A model generated the notes under the pieces. The model searched no databases and had not been told where the DNA came from. It was given only the letters and a program-made list of their open reading frames with translations. This document shows, piece by piece, positions 30,833-39,651 of a stretch of DNA of 64,000 bases. Source of the stretch: CAVYWD01 sp963772225 (GTDB lineage: Bacteria > Myxococcota > Myxococcia > Myxococcales > UBA5297); contig CAVYWD010000011.1 in the NCBI GenBank assembly GCA_963772225.1, forward strand, positions 868,001 to 932,000, given 5' to 3'. The position numbers were made by a program, and so were the translations under genes. The number at the start of each line of letters is the position of its first letter. The first letter of the stretch is position 1.

Positions 30833-32851
30833 GTGCGCCTGCCTTCGAAAGTCGCCGCTGTCTCGAGCCTTTTGGGGCTCTTCCTCCTCGGATGTCCCAA
30901 GCGCGTCGGCTCCCAGGCCGAGCTGGGCGCCGACTCCCGCGAGAAGCTCGAGACCGCTCAAAAAGAGGCCGCCGCGGGCCGGTCCGACGAAGCCGTCCGG
31001 CTTCTCAAGGAGATCCCCGAGGACGGCCAGCCGGTCGCCGACGCGCTCTTCGGAATCGGAGAGGGGCAGTACTCCGCACGGGAATACGAGAAGGCCCGGT
31101 CGACCTACCGCGAGCTCCTGTCGCGGTTCCCGCTCTTCGACCGCGCGGACCTCGCCAAGTACCACCTGGCGCTCTGCCAGCTCGAGCTCAAGGAGCCGCG
31201 CGACGCGCTCCAGACGCTCTCTCCGGTCTACCCCCGGCTGCCGGAAGAGGAGAAGCCCGCGGCCATGGAGGCGCTCGCCCGCGCCGCGGAGGGCGCTCGC
31301 TCCTTCGCCGACGCCGTCCGCTGGCGCAGCGAGCTCCTGGCCCGGGCTCGGGATGCGCGCGAGCGCGATGCCGAGCTCGCGCAGGTCACCGAGCTGCTCG
31401 AGATGCAGGCCGGGTTCCTGGACGTCGCCAGGCTGGCCCAGGAGCTGCCGACCGACTCTTCCCTGTGGCCCGTGGTGCAGTTCAAGCTCGCGCGCATCTT
31501 CGGTCACCTGCGCGACCGGCCGCACTATCAGGAGGCGCTCGGCGCGCTGCTCGAGAAGGCGCCGCAGTGCGCGTTCGCGGCGCAGGCGCGCGAGCTCCTC
31601 GACCGCTCCCAGCGCTCCGCGCAGGCTCGCCCGGACACCCTGGGCGTCCTCCTGCCGCTCTCGGGCAAGTACAAGAGCTACGGCGAGAGCGTGCTCGCAG
31701 GCCTGCAGCTCGGCCTCGCCGACAGCGCCGTCAAGGTCGTCATCCGGGACACCGCGGGAGACGCCGCCAAGGCCCGCGCCATGGCCGCCCAGCTCGCGCA
31801 GGACGACCAAGTCATCGCCATCGTGGGCCCGGTGCTCACCGGCGAGAGCGAGGACGCGGCGAGCGAGGCGGAGCTGCAGGAGACGCCCATCGTCACCGTG
31901 ACCCGGGCGGAGAACATCACCGACCGCGGCGGCTTCGTCTTCCGCAACATGCTCACCAACAGCGCCCAGGCGAAGGCGCTGGCCGATTGGGCCATCCGGG
32001 TGAAGGGCTTCAAGACCTTCGGCCTGCTCTACCCGACCATCCCCTACGGCACCGACCTCATGAATTTCTTCTGGGACGCGGTGGAGGGCTCCGACGGCGA
32101 GGTCCGCGCGGTGGAGAGCTACGACTCCGACCAGACGACCTTCTCGCCCATCATTAAGAAGCTCGTCGGCCGCTACCAGCTCGACCAGCGCGAGGACTAC
32201 GTCCTGCGGCGCCGGGAGATTGCCGAAACCATCAAGGACCCCTTCCGGCAGCGCAAGGCACTGGAGGACGCGCGCAAGAAGCTCGAGCCCATCGTCGACT
32301 TCGAGGCGCTCTTCATCCCCGACTACTACAAGAACATCGGCCTCTTGGCCCCCGCGCTGGCGGTGGAGGACATCATCACCAACGCCTGCGACCGGCGCGA
32401 CGTGGAGCGCATCGCCAAGACCCAGGGCAAGCCCGTCGACCGGATCAGAACCGTGCAGCTGCTCGGGGCCAACGGCTGGAACTTCGAGGACCTCGTGAAG
32501 CGGGGAGAGAAGTTCGTGCGCTGCGCGGTCTTCGTCGACGGGTTCTTCTCCGGCTCCGACCGCAAGGAGACCCGCGCGTTCGTCGACGCGTACAAGAGCG
32601 CCACCGGAAAGGAGCCCGCGCTCCTCGAGGCGGAGGGATACGACACCGCGCGCATCCTTCGGCAGATCGTCGAGAAGGAGCACCCCGCCTCGCGCGCCGC
32701 GTTCCGCGAGGCGCTCACCCGGGTCAAGGATTTCCCCGGCGCCACGGGCTCCACCACCTTCAACGCCAAGCGCGAGGCGGAGAAGCCGCTCTTCTTCCTG
32801 ACCATCGAAAAGGACGAGATCCGCGAGCTGGACAGCGACGCGAAGAGCTGA
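30833..32851 (+). CDS. LpoA-like lipoprotein / periplasmic-binding-fold protein
   Basis: A 672-residue lipoprotein. GTG at 30833 gives MRLPSKVAAVSSLLGLFLLG with the lipobox Cys next (GCPKR). An N-terminal tetratricopeptide-like half (residues ~30-260, e.g. FGIGEGQYSAREYEKARSTY) is followed by a type I periplasmic-binding fold starting at IGVLLPLSG-like text (TLGVLLPLSGKYKSYGESVL) with AIVGPVLTGESEDAA and LLYPTIPYGTDLMNFFW. This TPR plus binding-fold layout is that of penicillin-binding-protein activator LpoA. Branched-chain amino-acid binding proteins share the second half only. A role in peptidoglycan synthase control is inferred, not proven. Confidence 0.8.
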   Translation: MRLPSKVAAVSSLLGLFLLGCPKRVGSQAELGADSREKLETAQKEAAAGRSDEAVRLLKEIPEDGQPVADALFGIGEGQYSAREYEKARSTYRELLSRFPLFDRADLAKYHLALCQLELKEPRDALQTLSPVYPRLPEEEKPAAMEALARAAEGARSFADAVRWRSELLARARDARERDAELAQVTELLEMQAGFLDVARLAQELPTDSSLWPVVQFKLARIFGHLRDRPHYQEALGALLEKAPQCAFAAQARELLDRSQRSAQARPDTLGVLLPLSGKYKSYGESVLAGLQLGLADSAVKVVIRDTAGDAAKARAMAAQLAQDDQVIAIVGPVLTGESEDAASEAELQETPIVTVTRAENITDRGGFVFRNMLTNSAQAKALADWAIRVKGFKTFGLLYPTIPYGTDLMNFFWDAVEGSDGEVRAVESYDSDQTTFSPIIKKLVGRYQLDQREDYVLRRREIAETIKDPFRQRKALEDARKKLEPIVDFEALFIPDYYKNIGLLAPALAVEDIITNACDRRDVERIAKTQGKPVDRIRTVQLLGANGWNFEDLVKRGEKFVRCAVFVDGFFSGSDRKETRAFVDAYKSATGKEPALLEAEGYDTARILRQIVEKEHPASRAAFREALTRVKDFPGATGSTTFNAKREAEKPLFFLTIEKDEIRELDSDAKS

Positions 32852-33038
32852 GGCGCGCTCGCTCCGCCGGCCCGCGCCCTCGAGGCCGCGAAACCCTCCG
32901 TCCGAGGTGTGGCAGCTTCGCCAAGCGCTCGCGCGCCTGGCCATTATCGCCCTTTGGCTTGGTCATGCCCGCCAAGGACGGCACCGCGGTGCATGTGACC
33001 ATGGCCATGGCAGCCCTGAGGTCGTCACTACCCAGGTT

Positions 33039-33056
33039 GATATATACGATATATAC
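33039..33056 (+). promoter_or_regulatory. tandem 9-bp repeat upstream of toxin-antitoxin genes
   Basis: GATATATAC occurs twice in tandem, 22 bases before the antitoxin GTG start at 33078. The A/T-rich patch stands out in GC-rich surroundings and fits a promoter/operator bound by the antitoxin. Confidence 0.55.
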
Positions 33057-33077
33057 TTCGGGCAGGAGGTCTGCCCC

Positions 33078-33329
33078 GTGGACGAGATCAGAGCCAAGGT
33101 CTTCTGGAGTGGTCCTAGCCAAGCCGTGAGGCTCCCAAAGGCCTTTCGGTTCTCGACCGAGGAGGTGATCGTGCGCAAGGTCGGCAGCGCTCTCATCCTA
33201 GAGCCTGCGCCCAAGCGGCGATGGCCCGCGGGATATGTCGCAAGCTTCTCGAGCATTCCAGAGGATTTCAAACGACCCGAGCCCCTGCCGGCCTCCGATG
33301 ACCGGGACTCGGTGTTGGATGATCTTTGA
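33078..33329 (+). CDS. vapB: VapB-type antitoxin (AbrB-like)
   Basis: An 83-residue antitoxin. GTG at 33078 has AGGAGGT seven bases upstream, a strong ribosome site. The N-terminal half fits a swapped-hairpin AbrB/SpoVT DNA-binding fold with the VapB signature SQAVRLPKAFRF, followed by VIVRKVGSALILEP. The acidic tail (SDDRDSVLDDL) would bind the toxin. Its stop overlaps the toxin start (TTGA), so the two are coupled. Confidence 0.85.
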   Translation: MDEIRAKVFWSGPSQAVRLPKAFRFSTEEVIVRKVGSALILEPAPKRRWPAGYVASFSSIPEDFKRPEPLPASDDRDSVLDDL

Positions 33330-33724
33330 AGTACCTCCTCGACACGGACACCTGCATCTTCGCCTTGAGGCAACGGAAGGGGGTTCTCGCTCGGCTTCTC
33401 CAAGAGAGCCCAGACGACATCGCGCTCTGCGCCATGACCGAGGCCGAGCTGATGTTCGGCGCCATCAAGAGCAGCAATCCGGAGCGGGTCAAGACCGAGG
33501 TCTCAGCCTTCCTCGAGCCGCTGCTGGTTTTGCCATTCGATAGTGAAGCTGCCCAAAAGCATGCCGAGATCCGGCATTCGCTTCGGAGCACTCCCATCGG
33601 TGAGCGCGACCTGGTGATCGCCGCCACCGCAGTCGCCACGGGTCTCGTCTTGGTCACCCACAACCAGCGGGAGTTCTCCCGCATACTCGCGCTCGTCGTG
33701 GAGGACTGGGTTCAACCCTCCTGA
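33326..33724 (+). CDS. vapC: VapC-type PIN-domain ribonuclease toxin
   Basis: A 132-residue PIN-domain endoribonuclease. The four acidic residues of the active site are visible: Asp in LLDTDTCIFAL, Glu in MTEAELMFGA, and Asp/Asn-containing GERDLVIAATA and VTHNQREFSRI. TTG at 33326 overlaps the antitoxin stop, which is normal for coupled pairs. Toxins of this family cleave tRNA or rRNA; the target here is unknown. Confidence 0.88.
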   Translation: MKYLLDTDTCIFALRQRKGVLARLLQESPDDIALCAMTEAELMFGAIKSSNPERVKTEVSAFLEPLLVLPFDSEAAQKHAEIRHSLRSTPIGERDLVIAATAVATGLVLVTHNQREFSRILALVVEDWVQPS

Positions 33725-34206
33725 AGGATTGCCGCCGTATCGAGGGTCTCGGCGCCGAGGGTCCTCGGGATGGAGTCAGGCTTGCTGCGCTGCTGGAACC
33801 AAACCAGTAGGCGTTTGCGCGACGCGGTGGACGCGAGCAAGGCGCTCGCATCGTAGCGCGCCGCGCAAACGTCGAGTTGAACGAAGCCGTTCTCAGGGGT
33901 GGATGGGGCGCCGAGCCGGCCCGAGCTCTTCTAGAAGGGTTTCTCGGCCAACTGCTTTGGCCTGCGGGCACACGAGAACCGCTGCGGCGATTCTCGAAGG
34001 CCACAGGGCCGGTTCCACCACTCCCATCGTTTCTTGCCTCAGGAGGTGCGAGAGCGGATCTCGGCTCGGGATTCACGAGGGACAGAGAACCCATCGGCAG
34101 AGTGTCCTCAGGCTCCCCCGCTGCTGGAGAGCGAGGGGTCAGAGAGCGTCGATTCCTCCGCATGCCAGCGCCGCCGAGCATACCGCCTCTTCGGGCACGC
34201 ACGTTG
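33725..34206. other. gene-free stretch with a REP-like hairpin
   Basis: No gene is recognised. At 33812-33871 a 60-base structured palindrome has perfect 10-bp outer arms (CGTTTGCGCG at 33812-33821, its complement at 33862-33871) and inner GCGAGC/GCTCGC pairing, like a REP element. The rest has no support as coding. Confidence 0.5.
33812..33871. repeat. REP-like extended palindrome
   Basis: The outer 10-bp stem is perfect, the inner GCGAGC-AAG-GCGCTCGC pairing continues it, and other bases are unpaired. It lies downstream of vapC, so it may also act as a terminator. Further copies were not recognised in this window. Confidence 0.6.
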
Positions 34207-34275
34207 ACGTGGGCGCTCGACGTGAACGTGGTCGGCGACGGCGACGGCGACGTGGCCGTGGGCGGTCGTGTCGGA
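34207..34275 (+). repeat. left inverted repeat of a four-helix-bundle cassette
   Basis: A GACGTG/GGCGAC-rich arm. Its last 22 bases (34254-34275) are the exact complement of 36174-36195 beyond the gene's end. The outer part, with GACGTGG and GGCGACGGCGAC tracts, matches the complement of 36196-36245 with small gaps. Confidence 0.8.
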
Positions 34276-34296
34276 GGTGCTTGCCATGCGATCAGA

Positions 34297-34476
34297 ATGC
34301 TCAGCTTCCAAAAGATGGATGACTACCAGCGAGCCATCGAGTTTCTTGCCTTGGCTTCGCAGCTTTCATCCGATACACCTCGAGGGAACTCCACACTCTT
34401 GGACCGGCGTCGGCGAGCAGCCAGTTCAATCCCCTCGAACATCGCCGAAGCAGCTGGACGGACAGGACAAGCAGAC
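34297..34476 (+). pseudogene. four-helix-bundle protein (S23/IVS type), 5' part, split by IS4 element
   Basis: The first 60 codons of a small helical protein. MLSFQKMDDYQRAIEFLALA, then RRRRAASSIPSNIAEAAGRT is the pattern of S23/bAvd-type four-helix-bundle proteins found in 23S rRNA intervening sequences and near diversity-generating retroelements. The frame is cut at 34476 by the IS4-family element. Joining base 34476 to 36016 restores an uninterrupted reading frame (GRTGQAD-AARTYAIARGSAME), total 111 residues, normal for the family. The insertion is therefore clean and probably recent. Confidence 0.88.
34466..34476. repeat. target-site duplication, left copy
   Basis: GACAAGCAGAC, immediately before the IS4-family element, is repeated exactly at 36005-36015. 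Eleven bases is a usual duplication length for IS4-family elements. Confidence 0.93.
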
Positions 34477-36004
34477 CAGCCCTTTCAAGGTGCGTTCTTT
34501 CTCTTTGTTTTCCGCAGTGCTAGCAAGCGAGCAGTGGAAACATGAGGGTGTCTTCGGTTGAAGGTTCTCGGTTGCCGCGGCTTCTTTGGACCACGTGGAT
34601 GTCGACGGAACTTCAGCAAGTCAACTTCTCCAGCGAGGTCGACAAGCACCTTGGCGACCTCGCTGGTTGGGGCTGCCTGGAATACTCGCCACGCTTTGGG
34701 CGGGATCGCGATCTCCATGCCTCGCCGGGTGCCGGCGATTTCGTCGGCCAGGTAATAGGCCGATACCTCTTCTTGGATCTTTTCGGCTCCGTGCTCGGCG
34801 CGCAAGGCGGCCTTGATGACCGAGAGAACGTTGTAGGCGACCAAGGCCACACAGAACGCGAAGAGCGCTGCCTTCGGATAGCCCAACGTATTGAGCTCGC
34901 CTTCCAGGGTTGCCTCCAGCTCCTGAAATGCCAACTCGATGCCCCACCGCTTTCGGTAGACAGCGCCGACGGTTGTGCCGAGAGTATCTGGTGGGAGATT
35001 CGTCAGGATGTGAAGTTCCCGGTCGCCATCACGCGTCGCCTTCTGAAGCTTCAGGGTAATACGGCGGGCGAGGAGCGAGTTCCCGGTGTCATCCCTCAGC
35101 TTCACCTCCTGTTCCCAAACCTCGGCGCCGTCGATGGTGCCGCAGCGACGAAGACGGCTGATCGGTTTCCACGGCACATTGATGCGGTGGTGCCTGACGA
35201 TGAAGAGCCCCTCTCGACGGGCGATGCCGAAGAGCAGGGCGCAGGTGCAGAAGTTGCGGTCAGCGATCCACACGTCCCTCGGCGCGACCTTCGCCAACAC
35301 CGCTTCAGTGAGCGAGCGCTCCTGGGCGTGGCCATCCTCGCAAGGGATCACATCGGTTACTTGCAGGAGGCGCGGATCCAGCACGACCAATGCAAACCCT
35401 GGCAGCGGGCCCGCTGCGGTCTTGCGCAGCTCGGAAATCCGATGCTCCGTGGCCGCCAGGTGATTCCCGTCGAGGATCCGAGCTCGATACCCTGGAAGGA
35501 GTTCCGGAAGCGATGCCTTCATGCTTTCGATCAACGGAACAGTGCGACCGGCGACGTGCTTGACCAATGCCGCACCGACCCCCGGCTCGATTCCGTCGAC
35601 CTTGTTGTACAGCGACTGTACCGAGACCTCAATTCGGCGCCGATTGGCTTGATAGGCGGCGTGAAGCGACGGCCGGATGCGGTGAACCACGAGGCTCATC
35701 AAGTCGACGACTGTGGAGAACAGCAGCGTCCGCGTGTATTGCGTTTCAGCGCTCGCGCCAAACACGGCATCAACATCTTCGGAGCGCAGCGCATGCTCGA
35801 GTGTCCCACGCGCCATCACGCTAATCGGGCTCTGTTCAATGAACGGAGCGAACACCTTGCCAAGAATCATGCGTTGGCCTTTCGACGGGCGCCCCGGTTT
35901 GGACGCGCCCAGGAGAGGCCAGATCCATGGCAGATTCTCAGGACCCGCACAATAGAGTCGAAATCCCGCAGCAACACCAACTACTTACGACCTTTAAAGG
36001 GCTG
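34477..36004 (-). mobile_element. IS4-family insertion sequence, 1528 bp, complete
   Basis: A complete insertion sequence bounded by 15-bp terminal inverted repeats (34477-34491 CAGCCCTTTCAAGGT; 35990-36004, its complement with one mismatch) and an 11-bp target duplication on both sides. It carries one full transposase gene on the minus strand and interrupts a four-helix-bundle gene. All parts needed for movement are present, so the element may be active. Confidence 0.95.
34485..35870 (-). CDS. IS4-family transposase
   Basis: A 461-residue DDE transposase. The three catalytic acids are placed in ARILDGNHLAATEHR (first Asp), DVWIADRNFCT (second Asp) and the family's Y-(2)-R-(3)-E-(6)-E/K signature YRKRWGIELAFQELE (Glu). 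The frame is intact from ATG 35870 to a stop at 34485 that lies inside the terminal inverted repeat. Lower GC content and scattered AT-rich codons set it apart from its neighbours, consistent with transfer. Confidence 0.95.
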   Translation of the reverse strand: MILGKVFAPFIEQSPISVMARGTLEHALRSEDVDAVFGASAETQYTRTLLFSTVVDLMSLVVHRIRPSLHAAYQANRRRIEVSVQSLYNKVDGIEPGVGAALVKHVAGRTVPLIESMKASLPELLPGYRARILDGNHLAATEHRISELRKTAAGPLPGFALVVLDPRLLQVTDVIPCEDGHAQERSLTEAVLAKVAPRDVWIADRNFCTCALLFGIARREGLFIVRHHRINVPWKPISRLRRCGTIDGAEVWEQEVKLRDDTGNSLLARRITLKLQKATRDGDRELHILTNLPPDTLGTTVGAVYRKRWGIELAFQELEATLEGELNTLGYPKAALFAFCVALVAYNVLSVIKAALRAEHGAEKIQEEVSAYYLADEIAGTRRGMEIAIPPKAWRVFQAAPTSEVAKVLVDLAGEVDLLKFRRHPRGPKKPRQPRTFNRRHPHVSTARLLALRKTKRKNAP

Positions 36005-36015
36005 GACAAGCAGAC
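36005..36015. repeat. target-site duplication, right copy
   Basis: GACAAGCAGAC, an exact copy of 34466-34476, directly follows the right terminal repeat of the IS4-family element. Confidence 0.93.
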
Positions 36016-36171
36016 GCAGCTCGTACCTACGCCATCGCCCGCGGTTCGGCGATGGAGTGCGCCGCCGCCGGTGCCCTGCTCGTGCTCAAGGTCATCGACG
36101 CTGCCGCACATCGGCGAGGCTGCGAGCTGCTTGAGCGCATCGTCGCCATACTGACCAAGCTCTGTCGCTGA
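36016..36171 (+). pseudogene. four-helix-bundle protein (S23/IVS type), 3' part
   Basis: The last 52 codons of the gene split by the IS4-family element: AARTYAIARGSAMECAAAGA, then LLVLKVIDAAAHRRG, CELLERIVAILTKLCR, stop at 36171. The A-R-G-S-A-x-E-C-A motif of the third helix is characteristic of the family. The right inverted-repeat arm begins three bases after the stop. Confidence 0.88.
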
Positions 36172-36173
36172 TT

Positions 36174-36245
36174 TCCGACACGACCGCCCACGGCCGCGTC
36201 GCCGTCGCCGTCCACGTCCACGTCCACGTCCACGTCAAGCGTCGA
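36174..36245 (-). repeat. right inverted repeat of a four-helix-bundle cassette
   Basis: Complement of the left arm. Bases 36174-36195 match 34254-34275 exactly. Then follow GTCGCC tracts and four tandem copies of GTCCAC at 36210-36233. With the gene between, the two arms could fold the transcript into a long stem, as in 23S rRNA intervening sequences. Confidence 0.8.
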
Positions 36246-36347
36246 CGTCGACGTCCCAGACCCGATTCACCTCCCCAGCTGCCGCCGCGGGCGGCTTCGT
36301 TCAACCCCGGGCCAGGCGCGGCCTTGAGGCGCGAGCGACGGCGGCCG

Positions 36348-39300
36348 TCAGAGGTTGACTTCTTTGCCCATCTCGCCCACCGGCCGGATGAGCACGTCCC
36401 GCGGCTTGGACCCGTTGGCCGGGCCCACCACGCCCTCGCGCTCCATTCGCTCGATGATCCGCGCGGCGCGGTTGTAGCCCAACCGCAGCTTGCGCTGGAG
36501 CATGGAGACCGAGACCTGCCGCATGTCGCTCACCAGTGCCAGACACTGGTCGTACATCTCGTCGGCGTACTCCTCCTCGGCCGCGCCGCCGCCGTCCTCG
36601 CCGTCCTCCTCGCGCGGCTTGAGGATGGACTCGTCGTAGACCGGCTTGCCCTGCTTCCTGAGGTGGGCGACCACCTTTTGAATGTCGGCGTCCGAGACAT
36701 AAGCGCCGTGCACCCGCTCGAGGTGCGCCGAGGTCGGCGGCAAAATCAGCATGTCGCCCATGCCCAAGAGCGCCTCGGCGCCGATGGTCCCCAGGATGGT
36801 CATGGAGTCCGGCTTGCTTCGGAGCTGGAAGCTGATGCGCGCCGGGAAATTCGCTTTGATGACGCCGGTGATAACGTCGGTGGAGGGCCGCTGCGTGGCG
36901 ACCATGAGGTGGATCCCGGCGGCGCGCGCCATCTGCGCCAGGCGCGCGACGTAGGTCTCGACCTCGCGCGAAGCGACCATCATGAGGTCCGCCACTTCGT
37001 CGATGATGATGACGATGTACGGCAGCTTGCGCGGCGGCTCGACCTTCCCCTCCGCCTCCGAGACGAGCTCCGCCTCCGGCGCGACCGCTTCGGCGCGCGC
37101 CTCCGGCTCGTCGCCGTTGAGGTCCGGCGCGGGGACGCCGAGCGAGAGGCCCTCGCCCATCGCGCGGGCGATGGCGACGTCCTCGGACTCGCCCTCGGCG
37201 ACGTCGATGATGGTCAGCTTCTTCGGGTCCGCGTGAGCGCTCGTCCGCGAAGATGAGGGCGGCGGCACCGTGGCCAGGTCCGTGAGCGCGCGCTCGACCC
37301 ACTTGTTGTAGCCCGCGATGTTGCGAACGCCGGCGTCGGCGAGCAGCTGGTAGCGCCGCTCCATCTCCTCCACCGCCCAACGCAGCGCCAGCGCCGCCTT
37401 GCGTGCGTCGGTGACCACCGGGAGGAGCAGGTGCGGGATGCCCTCGTAGATGGAGAGCTCGGTGACCTTGGGGTCGACCATGATCATCCGCACCTCTTCC
37501 GGCGTGCTCTTGAAGAGGATGCTCATGATCATCGCGTTGACGCTGACCGACTTGCCCGAGCCGGTCGTGCCGGCGATGAGCATGTGCGGCATCTTCGAGA
37601 GGTCCGCGATGTACGGCATGCCCTCGATGTTCTTGCCGATGGCCATGGCCAGCCGGCTCTGCGACTTGAGGAAGGCGTCCTGCTCGAGCACGTCGCGGAA
37701 GGAGACCGTCTCGCGCTCTTTGTTCGGCACCTCGATGCCCACCACGCCCTTGCCCGGGATGGGCGCCACGATGCGGACCTTGAGCGCCTCCATGGCCATG
37801 GCCAGGTCGTCGGCGAGCGAGGCGATCTTGGAGATCTTGATGCCCGGCGCCGGCTCGAACTCGTACATGGTGACGACCGGCCCCGGGCGGATCTCCTTGA
37901 CCATGCCCTCGATGCCGAACGAGGCGAGCTTCTCGCGCAGCTTCTCCGCGGTGGCGAAGAAGGCGTCCTTGTCGAGCACCGCCTTCTTGTTCTCGCAGGC
38001 CTCCAGGAGCGAGAGCGGGGGCAAGGCGAAGTTGCTCTCGCCTTCGAAGGCGAACGGATCCTTCTTCTCGGGTTTCGAGGGGCAAGGCGGCGCCTTGGGC
38101 TCCACGATGACCGGCAGAACCGGGCCCACCGCGGGAATGGGCTCCGGGGAGACCTTCGCGGGCGGGGGCACCGAGGGGCGCGGCGGCGAGCTCACGACGC
38201 CCGGCTTGAGCGCCCCGGCGACCGGCGCCGGCGGATGCGACGGCAGCGAGAGAATAGGCTTGGGGCGCTCGGCCTCAGGGACCTTCGCCGCCTCGGCTGC
38301 GGGCGCTGGCGCCTGGGCCGATGCCGCAGCCGCCACTTCGGCCGCCTCGGCGACCTCAGAAACCTCGGCCGCGGCCGTCACCCACGCCGGGTCCTCGGCG
38401 GGCGCGTTTCGCGCGCGCTTGGCCGCCCGCAGTGCTGCCTCGCGCGCCTGCTCTTCGGCGAGCTCGCGGACGCGCCGCTCCTCGGCCTCCTGAGCCAGCC
38501 GAGCGGCCTCCTCCGCCACCCGATCGGCCTCTTCGGCGTCGAGCTCGGCCTCGGTCTCTTCCAGGCGCGGCTGCGCCGCGGCGAGCGCGGGCGGCGCCGA
38601 TCGCAGGGCCTTGACCCGGCCGCCCGGTCGCTCCTCGGCGAGCTCGGCCTCTTCCACGGTCTCCGCCAGCTCGTCCTCGAACCCCTCCTCGGCGTCGGCG
38701 AGCTCCTGGGCGAAGGCCGCCTCCTCCTCCGCCTTCTCCCGCGCGCGCTCGGCCCGGCGCGCTTTGAACGACTCCCAGGCGGCGGCGAGCGCGACCCCGC
38801 CAGACCGCCAGGCCACCGCCGCGCCGTAGCCGACGGAGCGGCCGATGTAGACGCAGAGGCGAGCGAAGGCCGCGTCGGTGGCGATGATGAGAGCGGCGCC
38901 GACGGAGCCGATCATCAAGAGCACGGCGCCGAAGGTGGAAAAGAGCGAGCGCAGCGGCTCGCCCAGCGCGGCGCCGATCGCGCCGCCGGGGGGATAGGCG
39001 AAGGTGCGGTGGCCGATGAGCAGGTGCGCGAGCACCGCGCCCGAGAGCGCCAGCAACACCACGCCCGCGAGCTGCCGCCCGCGCCGCTTCCCCTTGCCGC
39101 GCACGAAGAGCGCCATGGAGGTGTAGAGGAGCGCCACCGGAAACAGGAACGCGCACACGCCGGTCAGGCCGAACAGACCGCTCGCCAGCCGATGGCCCTC
39201 GGGGCCGATCAGGTTCTGGGCCCGCGAGGCCAGGGCGTCCTCGCGGCGGTAGGTCAGGAGCGCGCTGAGCGTGATGACCGCGGCGACGAACGTGAGGAAC

Positions 39301-39446
39301 GCCAGGATGTCGCGGCCGAAGCCGCCGCCATGGGCCGAAGCCGCGCCGGCCCTGGGGGCCGCCGCCGGCCCGCTGCGGCCGCCGCGCACGACGTGCTGCC
39401 GTGCGAGCACCCGCTTGTCGGGTCGGCTGACTCTGCGCTTGGCCAT
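36348..39446 (-). CDS. ftsK: DNA translocase FtsK
   Basis: A 1032-residue septal DNA pump for chromosome segregation. Four N-terminal membrane helices (residues ~48-190; e.g. ILAFLTFVAAVITLSALLTY), a long Ala/Glu/Pro-rich linker (~200-470), then the motor: MYEFEPAPGIKISKIASLAD, Walker A IAGTTGSGKSVSVNAMI, Walker B IVIIIDEVADLMM, and RISFQLRSKPDSMTILG. A C-terminal winged-helix gamma domain follows (ISVSMLQRKLRLGYNRAARI-like text), which reads KOPS sites. A Glu/Ala-rich insert of about 80 residues precedes the Walker B motif. It is complete and in one frame. Confidence 0.95.
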   Translation of the reverse strand: MAKRRVSRPDKRVLARQHVVRGGRSGPAAAPRAGAASAHGGGFGRDILAFLTFVAAVITLSALLTYRREDALASRAQNLIGPEGHRLASGLFGLTGVCAFLFPVALLYTSMALFVRGKGKRRGRQLAGVVLLALSGAVLAHLLIGHRTFAYPPGGAIGAALGEPLRSLFSTFGAVLLMIGSVGAALIIATDAAFARLCVYIGRSVGYGAAVAWRSGGVALAAAWESFKARRAERAREKAEEEAAFAQELADAEEGFEDELAETVEEAELAEERPGGRVKALRSAPPALAAAQPRLEETEAELDAEEADRVAEEAARLAQEAEERRVRELAEEQAREAALRAAKRARNAPAEDPAWVTAAAEVSEVAEAAEVAAAASAQAPAPAAEAAKVPEAERPKPILSLPSHPPAPVAGALKPGVVSSPPRPSVPPPAKVSPEPIPAVGPVLPVIVEPKAPPCPSKPEKKDPFAFEGESNFALPPLSLLEACENKKAVLDKDAFFATAEKLREKLASFGIEGMVKEIRPGPVVTMYEFEPAPGIKISKIASLADDLAMAMEALKVRIVAPIPGKGVVGIEVPNKERETVSFRDVLEQDAFLKSQSRLAMAIGKNIEGMPYIADLSKMPHMLIAGTTGSGKSVSVNAMIMSILFKSTPEEVRMIMVDPKVTELSIYEGIPHLLLPVVTDARKAALALRWAVEEMERRYQLLADAGVRNIAGYNKWVERALTDLATVPPPSSSRTSAHADPKKLTIIDVAEGESEDVAIARAMGEGLSLGVPAPDLNGDEPEARAEAVAPEAELVSEAEGKVEPPRKLPYIVIIIDEVADLMMVASREVETYVARLAQMARAAGIHLMVATQRPSTDVITGVIKANFPARISFQLRSKPDSMTILGTIGAEALLGMGDMLILPPTSAHLERVHGAYVSDADIQKVVAHLRKQGKPVYDESILKPREEDGEDGGGAAEEEYADEMYDQCLALVSDMRQVSVSMLQRKLRLGYNRAARIIERMEREGVVGPANGSKPRDVLIRPVGEMGKEVNL

Positions 39447-39651
39447 GGCTTGCCTTCCTCCAGTGCTACAGCCCGAAACAGGGCCCGGCTGGGCCAGTGT
39501 AGGGGGAGCGGGCGAGCGGTCAATTTTTCGAGACCTCGATTTCGGCGAGCCCGCGCGTTCACCGCGCGTTCACCGGGGATTGCCAAGGGGCTTGACGCCG
39601 TTGCAGGCTGGCGCGCGCACGTCGCCTGCGCATCGCCTCGGAGGAGGCCCG

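Noticed and set aside
36210..36233. Four GTCCAC units taken as a possible CRISPR-like array
   Set aside because: Units are 6 bases with no spacers; it is a microsatellite in an inverted-repeat arm.
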